64,000 nucleotides of DNA from Marilutibacter aestuarii (GTDB lineage Bacteria; Pseudomonadota; Gammaproteobacteria; Xanthomonadales; Xanthomonadaceae), in assembly GCF_006546775.1 (NCBI RefSeq), contig NZ_VICE01000006.1:23005-87004 (forward strand), in the 5' to 3' direction. Below, one piece after another: positions 57,159 through 64,000 of this stretch. The notes under the pieces were generated by a model, which saw nothing but the letters and a program-made list of their open reading frames with translations, did not search any database and was not told the DNA's origin. A program made the position numbers and the translations under genes. Position 1 is the stretch's first letter; each line of letters begins with the position of its first letter.

Positions 57159-57956
57159 TCAACCTCCGGGAGCCTGGAACCGCTCGCCGAGGAAGTCGCG
57201 CATCATCTCGAAGGCACGCCGGGCCGAGCGGGCGTCGTAGCGGCAGTTGCCGGTCTTGCCGGCATCCTCGGGATGGGTGAAGCAGTGGGCCGCGCCACTG
57301 AAATTGACCAGTTGCCAGTCGGCCCCCGCGGCGTCCATCTCCTCCTGGAACGCGAGGATGGCCTCGTCCGGCACCGACGTGTCGTCGGCGCCGTTGAGGA
57401 CCAGGACCGAGGTGGCGACCGGCGACTGCGCACTGGCTGGCGCAGACGAGCCCAGGCCGCCGTGGAAACTGACCACGCCATCGACGTCGGCGCCCGCGCG
57501 CGCCATCTCCAGCGCGACCGTGCCACCGAAGCAGTAGCCGATCGCGGCGACGCGCCCGGGGTCGAGCGGCAGGGCGCCGGCCTGGCCACGCAGGGCCGCC
57601 AGGGCATCGCCCGCGCGCTCCCGGGCGGTCACGCCGCCATCGGCGAACACGGCCTGCACCTGCTTGCGCGCCTCGTCGCTGTCGGCAGGCCGGATGCCCT
57701 TGCCGTACATGTCGGCGACCAGGACCACGTAGCCGGCGCCGGCGACATCGCGCGCCTGGGCGATCGCGGCATCGGTCACGCCCATCCAGTTCGGCACCAT
57801 CAACACGCCCGGCCGGGCATCGCCGGCATCGTCGTAGAGGAGCACGCCACTGAAGGTCTTGCCGCCGCTCTCCCACTCCAGCGGCGCCTGCTGGATCGCG
57901 GCCACGGCCGGCAGGGTGGCGAGCGAGACCGCAAGGGTGAGGAGGATGCGGCGCAT
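57159..57956 (-). CDS. Exported dienelactone hydrolase family protein
   Basis: 265 residues with a Sec signal (LLTLAVSLATLPAVAAI). Alpha/beta hydrolase with the Cys nucleophile in GYCFGG (C142), acid in GADDTSVP and His in GAAHCFTHP. The Cys-Asp-His set is that of dienelactone hydrolases, but export argues for another ester or lactone substrate. It stands alone between ispB and the murD2 operon end. Confidence 0.88.
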   Translation of the reverse strand: MRRILLTLAVSLATLPAVAAIQQAPLEWESGGKTFSGVLLYDDAGDARPGVLMVPNWMGVTDAAIAQARDVAGAGYVVLVADMYGKGIRPADSDEARKQVQAVFADGGVTARERAGDALAALRGQAGALPLDPGRVAAIGYCFGGTVALEMARAGADVDGVVSFHGGLGSSAPASAQSPVATSVLVLNGADDTSVPDEAILAFQEEMDAAGADWQLVNFSGAAHCFTHPEDAGKTGNCRYDARSARRAFEMMRDFLGERFQAPGG

Positions 57957-58035
57957 GGGACGTCTCCGGGCGAAGGAAGCCCGAGGATAGCGCGGCCGGC
58001 GCGAGCGTCGGGTGGATGTACCCGACGGGACGGCC

Positions 58036-59458
58036 TCAGTGGATGCCCAGGCCCTGGATCGTGCTGATGCGCTCGGGGTCGAATCCGGCCAGGGCCGCGA
58101 AGCGCCGGCCGCGATCGACGTAGTCGCGGAACGGGCCGAAGCTCGGCGCGCCGGGCGAGAGCAGCACCACGCCCTCCCCCTCCAGTGCGCGGGCGGCCAC
58201 GGCCATTGCGTCGGCCAGGGCCTCCGCCTGGACCAGCTGGAAGCGCCCGCCGGCAGCGGGCCCGGCCAGCCGGGCGGCGATCCGCGGCCCGTTCTGCCCC
58301 ATCGCCACGATCACGCGCGGCGCCTGCACCGCCATCGCGTCGGCGAAGTCATCCCAGTCGATGCCGCGGTCGTGCCCGCCGACGAGCACCGCGACGCGGC
58401 GGTCACGGAAACAATCCAGCGCCGCCAGCGTGGCATGCGGGGTGGTGCTGATGGAGTCATTGACGTATTCGATGCCATCGTGCACGCCCAGCGACTGCAG
58501 GCGATGCGGCAGCGGCTGGAAATCCGTGGCGGCCGGCGCCAGGGCGCGTGCGTCCAGGCCCAGCGCGTCGATCGCGGCGAGGACCGCGCAGAGGTTGCTG
58601 CGGTTGTGGCGCCCCGGCAACGGCAGGCCGGCGGTATCGAGGATTCGCGCCTCGCCATGGCAGAGCATGTCGTCGCGCAGGTGCCAGCCGCGCGCGTCGC
58701 CATACCAGTGGACCTCGCTATCGGGCAGGGAGAGGCGCGACAGGCGCGGGTCGGCGGCATTGAGCACGGCGATCCGCGGCCGCGCGTCGGTCACCAGGCG
58801 CAGCTTGTCCTCGACGTAGCGCGCTTCCGAGCCGTGCCAGTCGAGGTGCTCGGGGAAGATGTTGGTCACCACCGCGACATCGGGGCGCGCGCCGCTGTCG
58901 GCGACGTCGCCGGTCTGGTAGCTCGACAGCTCGATCGCCCAGAAGGCCGGCACCGGCACGTGCGCGGGCAGCTCGAGAAGCGGCATGCCGATGTTGCCGG
59001 CCAGCGCGGTACGGTGCCCCCCGGCCCTCAGCAGGTGCGCCAGCAGGGCGGTGGTGGTGCTCTTTCCCTTGGTGCCGGTCACGCATACGGCATGGGCCAC
59101 GATGCCCGTGTCCGAAGCATGCTCGGCGAACCAGATCGCGGTGGCGCCGGTGAAGCGCGTGCCGGCGGCCCGGGCGGCGATCACCTCGGGACGGTGCGGG
59201 CTGATCCCCGGCGATTTCACCACCAGGTCGAAGCGCGACAGGCGTTCGGCGTCCACATCGATCTCGACCTGCAACGCCGGGTCCCCGAGGGCGAGGATGC
59301 CCTCGCGCTCGTCCGCGTTGCACAGCACCGTCAGCGGCAGGGGGGCGTCGTTGACCGCGCCGAAACGCGTGGCGCTCGCCCGCAGCGCGGCGTGGGTGGC
59401 GCGGCCTTCGCGCCCCCAGCCCCACAGGGCCAGGCGGCCGCCGGCGGCGACGAGCGAC

Positions 59459-59478
<20 letters not shown>
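58036..59478 (-). CDS. murD2: UDP-N-acetylmuramoyl-L-alanine--L-glutamate ligase (MurD2)
   Basis: 480 residues from the ATG at 59478, 20 nt inside the end of murL. Mur ligase motifs: GTKGKSTTT (135-143), an ELSSYQTGD segment, and [20 protein letters not shown]. Beside murL this is the MurD2 type described in Xanthomonas oryzae, which adds L-Glu rather than D-Glu to UDP-MurNAc-L-Ala. MurL then epimerises the residue. A classical MurD would need D-Glu from MurI; none is seen here. Specificity rests on context and published xanthomonad work. Confidence 0.92.
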
Positions 59479-60858
<1,380 letters not shown>

Positions 60859-60862
<4 letters not shown>

Positions 60863-63447
60863 TCAATCACGTCCTCGGCCGGCAAGGCCCGCAGGTTGTA
60901 GGTACTGGCCATGCTCATGCCATAGGCGCCGGCGTCGGCGACCAGCATCACGTCGCCGGGCGCGGTGCCGGCGGGCAACTGCACGCGGTGGCCGAACACG
61001 TCGCTGGATTCGCAGATCGGTCCGACGACGTCGAACACGCCGTCCTTCGCCGCGTCCAGGCGTTGCAGGTTCACGATCTCATGCCAGGCATCGTAGAGCG
61101 CCGGCCGCACCAGGGCGTTCATGCCCGCGTCCAGGCCGACGCGGCGGATGCCGTCCTTCTCCACCACCTGGGTGGCGCGCGAGAGCAGCACGCCGGCCTC
61201 GGCGACGAGGAAGCGCCCGGGTTCGATCGTGAGCTGGAACGCCGGATGGATGGCCTTGACCTCGGCCAGCCCCTCGGCCCAGTCGCGCAGGTCGAAGGGC
61301 TCGTCGTCGGCACCGTACGGGATCGGCAGGCCGCCGCCGATGTCCAGCACTTCCACCGTGCCGATCCGGCGCGCGAAGCCGGCCAGGTCGTCGTACATCT
61401 GTCGCCAGTGCGCGCGCGTCTCCACGCCGCTGCCCAGGTGCGCGTGCACGCCGACGATGCCGATGCCGAGCGCGCGCGCGGCCTCCACGAACTCGTCGAC
61501 GCGGCCGGCCGCCAGCCCGAACTTGGAGGTCTTGCCGCCGGTGGTGACCTTTTCGTGGTGGCCGTCGCCGAAGCCCAGGTCGATGCGCAGCCACAACCGC
61601 CGGCCGCGGAACACGTCGGGCCAGTTGTGCAGCGCCTCGACGTTGTCGAGGGTGACGGTGACGCCCATCCCGAGCGCGGCTTCGTATTCCTCGCGCGGGG
61701 CGAAGCTGGGGGTGAACAGCACCCGTGCCGGATCCATGGCCGGCAGGACCGCGAACACGTGCCGCAACTCGCCCAGCGACACGCACTCCAGCCCGAAGCC
61801 CTCGGCGACCAGCGCCTTGAGGATCTCCGGGTGGGAATTGGCCTTGATCGCGTAGTACCGGCGATCGATCGCCTCGATCGCGGCGAGCTGGCGGGCGCGT
61901 TCGCGCACCGTCGGCAGGTGGTAGGCGTAGCGCGGGGTCGGACCATCCGCCAACGCCAGCAGGCGACTGCGCTCGCCGATCCACCAGGGCGTGGGCTTGG
62001 GCCGCAGCTGCCCCTCGATCTCGCGCCAGCGCGGCCCGAAGACCCCGGTCTCGTGCACCGGCATCGCGCCGCTGTCGATCAGCTCGGCGTGCAGGAACGG
62101 CAGCATGCCGTCGGCATCGGCCTCGTCGATGACGAAGGTCAGGTTGAGGTCGTTGGAGGACTGCGAGATCAGGTGCACGCGCTCCTTGCCGAACGCGGCC
62201 CAGACGCCCGAGAGCTTGTGCAGCATCGAACGCATGCCACGGCCGACCAGGGTGATCGCGGCGCAGGAGACGATGACCCGGACCCGGCAGATTTCCTCCA
62301 GGTCGGCCGACAGCGCCTCGAGCACGTTGGTGCTGACCAGGTTCTCGCTGGGGTCCAGCGACACGGTGACGTTGGTTTCGGCCGAACCGATCAGGTCCAC
62401 CGAGAGGCCATGGCGGCGGAAACGCTCGAACACGTCGGCCAGGAAGCCGACCGACTGCCACATGCCGACGCTTTCCATCGACACCAGCACGATGCCGTTG
62501 CGGCGGCTGATCGCCTTGACGCCGGGCAACGTCGCCGCCGCGCTGTCGATGCGGGTGCCGGGCAACTCGGGGCGCTCGGTGTCGAGGATCGCCATCGGCA
62601 CGCCGGCGTGCCGGCAGGGGCCGAGCGAGCGCGGGTGCAGGACCTTGGCGCCGGTGGTGGCGATTTCCTGGGCCTCGGCATAGTCCAGGCGGGTCAGCAG
62701 TCGCGCATCGGGCACTTCGCGTGGATTGGCGCTGAACATGCCCGGCACGTCGGTCCAGATCTCGACCCGCTGCGCCTTGAGCAGGCAGCCGAAGTACGCC
62801 GCCGAGGTGTCGGAACCGCCGCGCCCGAGCACCGCGGTGCTGCCGTCGCGATGGCGCGCGATGAAGCCCTGGGTGATCAGCATCGCGGTGGGTTGGGCGG
62901 CGAAGCGCTCGCCGAAGCCGGCGTCGACGTCGCGCTGGCAGTTGACCGACAGCCGCTGCGACCACTCGCTGGCATTGGGCAGGGACACCGCGTCGAGCCA
63001 GTCGCGGGCATCGCACCAGCCGACGTCGTGCCCCTGCGCGCGCAGGTAGGCCGCGCCCAGCGTGGACGACATCAACTCGCCCTGCGCCAGCACCTCGGCC
63101 TGCCAGTCCAGCGCGAGCGCGCCCGCGCGCGGATCGGCGCCCAGCGCGCGCAGCACGCCGAAGCGCTCGCCCAGGACGCGGTCGGCGTCCAGGCCCAGGT
63201 CGGCGCAGAACGCGCGGTGGCGCTCGACGAGGGCCTCGACCCGCGCCGGGATGCCGTCGCCGGCGCAGATCGCGGTGAGCGCGTTGGTGACGCCCGACAG
63301 TGCCGAGACCACGACGAGCACGCGCGCGTCGTCGTCGGCCATGCGTTTGGCGGCCAGGCGTCCGATGGTGTCCCAACGATTGCGGCGCGATACGGAGGTT
63401 CCGCCGAACTTGAGTACGACCCAACGCTGTCCTTGTGCCACCACCAT
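60859..63447 (-). CDS. Bifunctional aspartate kinase / diaminopimelate decarboxylase
   Basis: 862 residues. Residues 1-465 are an aspartokinase (KFGGTSVS near the start, then ACT domains around 310-450). Residues from about 490 are a PLP-dependent decarboxylase with the PLP lysine K535 in YYAIKANSHP and a GGGLPIPYG loop. It catalyses the first committed step from aspartate and the last step to lysine. The fusion is known in xanthomonads. ATG is followed by two GTG codons, and AGAGG is only 2 nt before the ATG, so the true start may be a GTG. Confidence 0.95.
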
Positions 63448-63636
63448 GCCTCTGAGTTATATGGATAGGTTCGATGGGCGCAGGCGCGCTTCGCCCGCAG
63501 CCCCTAAAATCACCGGTCGGCAGCATCCCCCTCGGGACGGCACCGGGCCGGCGCCTGGCCTCGCCAGCGAAGCGACGCCAAACCGCGATTCTAGTCGAAC
63601 TCCTTCCCCCGCATCGCCCCAGGACCCTCTTTCGAT

Positions 63637-64000
63637 ATGCCCCGTCGTTATCTCCAGCTGGACGTCTTCGCCCATCGACCCGGGGCCGGCAACCCCCTGG
63701 GCGTGATCCCCGATGCCGAAGGGCTGGACGCGGCGACCATGCAGGCGATCGCCCGCTGGACGCGCCTGCCGGAAACGACCTTCGTGTTCCCGCCCACGCA
63801 AGCCGGCGCGAGCTATCGCATCCGGATGTTCAGCCCGCAGCGCGAAGTGCCCTTCGCCGGTCACCCCAGCGTGGGCACCGCGCACGTGGTGATGCAGGCG
63901 GGCATCGCCGCCCCGGTCGACGGCATGCTGTGGCAGGAAGGCGCGACGGGCGTGCTGCCACTGGCCGTGACCGGTTCGGGCCGCGAGCGCCGCATCGCCG
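63637..64000 (+). CDS. PhzF family isomerase-like protein, 3' part cut by window edge
   Basis: The frame opens at ATG 63637 and runs out of the window, giving 121 residues. Motifs GNPLGV, PETTFV (the catalytic Glu of PhzF) and REVPFAGHPSVGTA are all in the expected order. Members include PhzF and many housekeeping proteins of unknown substrate. Only the N-terminal half is visible, so phenazine synthesis should not be inferred. It is divergent from the aspartate kinase fusion gene. Confidence 0.88.
   Translation, partial: MPRRYLQLDVFAHRPGAGNPLGVIPDAEGLDAATMQAIARWTRLPETTFVFPPTQAGASYRIRMFSPQREVPFAGHPSVGTAHVVMQAGIAAPVDGMLWQEGATGVLPLAVTGSGRERRIA

Noticed and set aside
57146..57161. Palindrome containing both convergent stop codons (also at 29965-29985)
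   Set aside because: Two convergent TGA stops always form a TGA...TCA inverted repeat. The extra paired bases are few and no T-run follows, so a terminator is not supported.
63637..64000. Phenazine biosynthesis
   Set aside because: PhzF-family proteins are widespread outside phenazine clusters, and no other phz gene is in view.

Overview
The window is GC-rich, densely coded chromosomal DNA from a gammaproteobacterium of the Xanthomonadaceae/Lysobacteraceae. The closest fit is a Lysobacter- or Luteimonas-like organism. Four markers support this: the MurL/MurD2 route to D-glutamate in peptidoglycan, an aspartate kinase fused to diaminopimelate decarboxylase, an Oar-type TonB-dependent receptor, and the petABC-sspA-sspB neighbourhood. 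I see no tRNA, rRNA, CRISPR array, insertion sequence, prophage or attachment site. No stretch longer than 300 bases lacks a gene; the longest gaps are about 200-240 bases and hold promoters or hairpins.

Layout. 1-6480 (minus) is a type IV pilus minor-pilin operon, fimT-pilV-pilW-pilX-pilY1-pilE, with stop/start overlaps between most genes. A LytS-type sensor kinase diverges from it. 7720-14337 (minus) holds PpnN, a large TonB-dependent receptor with a strong terminator, and a MarC protein, a degenerate SDR and monothiol glutaredoxin. 14547-18453 holds sodB, purEK (minus), a Trm112-like protein, nadC and a DUF3301 protein. 18468-23033 (minus) encodes the cytochrome bc1 complex, then sspA, a small acidic secreted protein, and sspB.

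23241-29970 holds a lytic transglycosylase, miaB, a PAP2 phosphatase, a secreted amidohydrolase, a hydrolase-OsmC fusion and msrB. 29980-33931 (minus) is a TetR-controlled ABC export operon (tetR, hlyD, a 55-codon frame, ATPase, permease), with three ATGA overlaps and a 1-nt gap. 34072-39078 (plus) is the phoH-ybeY-corC cluster followed by a DUF4105 membrane protein and corA.

39111-51845 looks like a peptide and carbon-scavenging region. It contains three exported S9 peptidases, a POT peptide transporter, a DUF819 membrane protein and CstA. CstA is followed within a few bases by a 92-residue protein ending in Cys-Cys and by an ArsA/Get3-like ATPase. This cstA/CC-protein/ATPase unit is the best candidate here for an incompletely described system.

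51947-55331 (minus) is the complete dTDP-L-rhamnose operon rfbBACD. It is followed by ssb (minus), a polyprenyl diphosphate synthase (plus) and a dienelactone hydrolase (minus). 58036-63447 (minus) is an overlapping operon, aspartate kinase/DAP decarboxylase-murL-murD2, which joins lysine/DAP supply to the D-Glu step of the peptidoglycan stem peptide. The window ends inside a PhzF-family gene.
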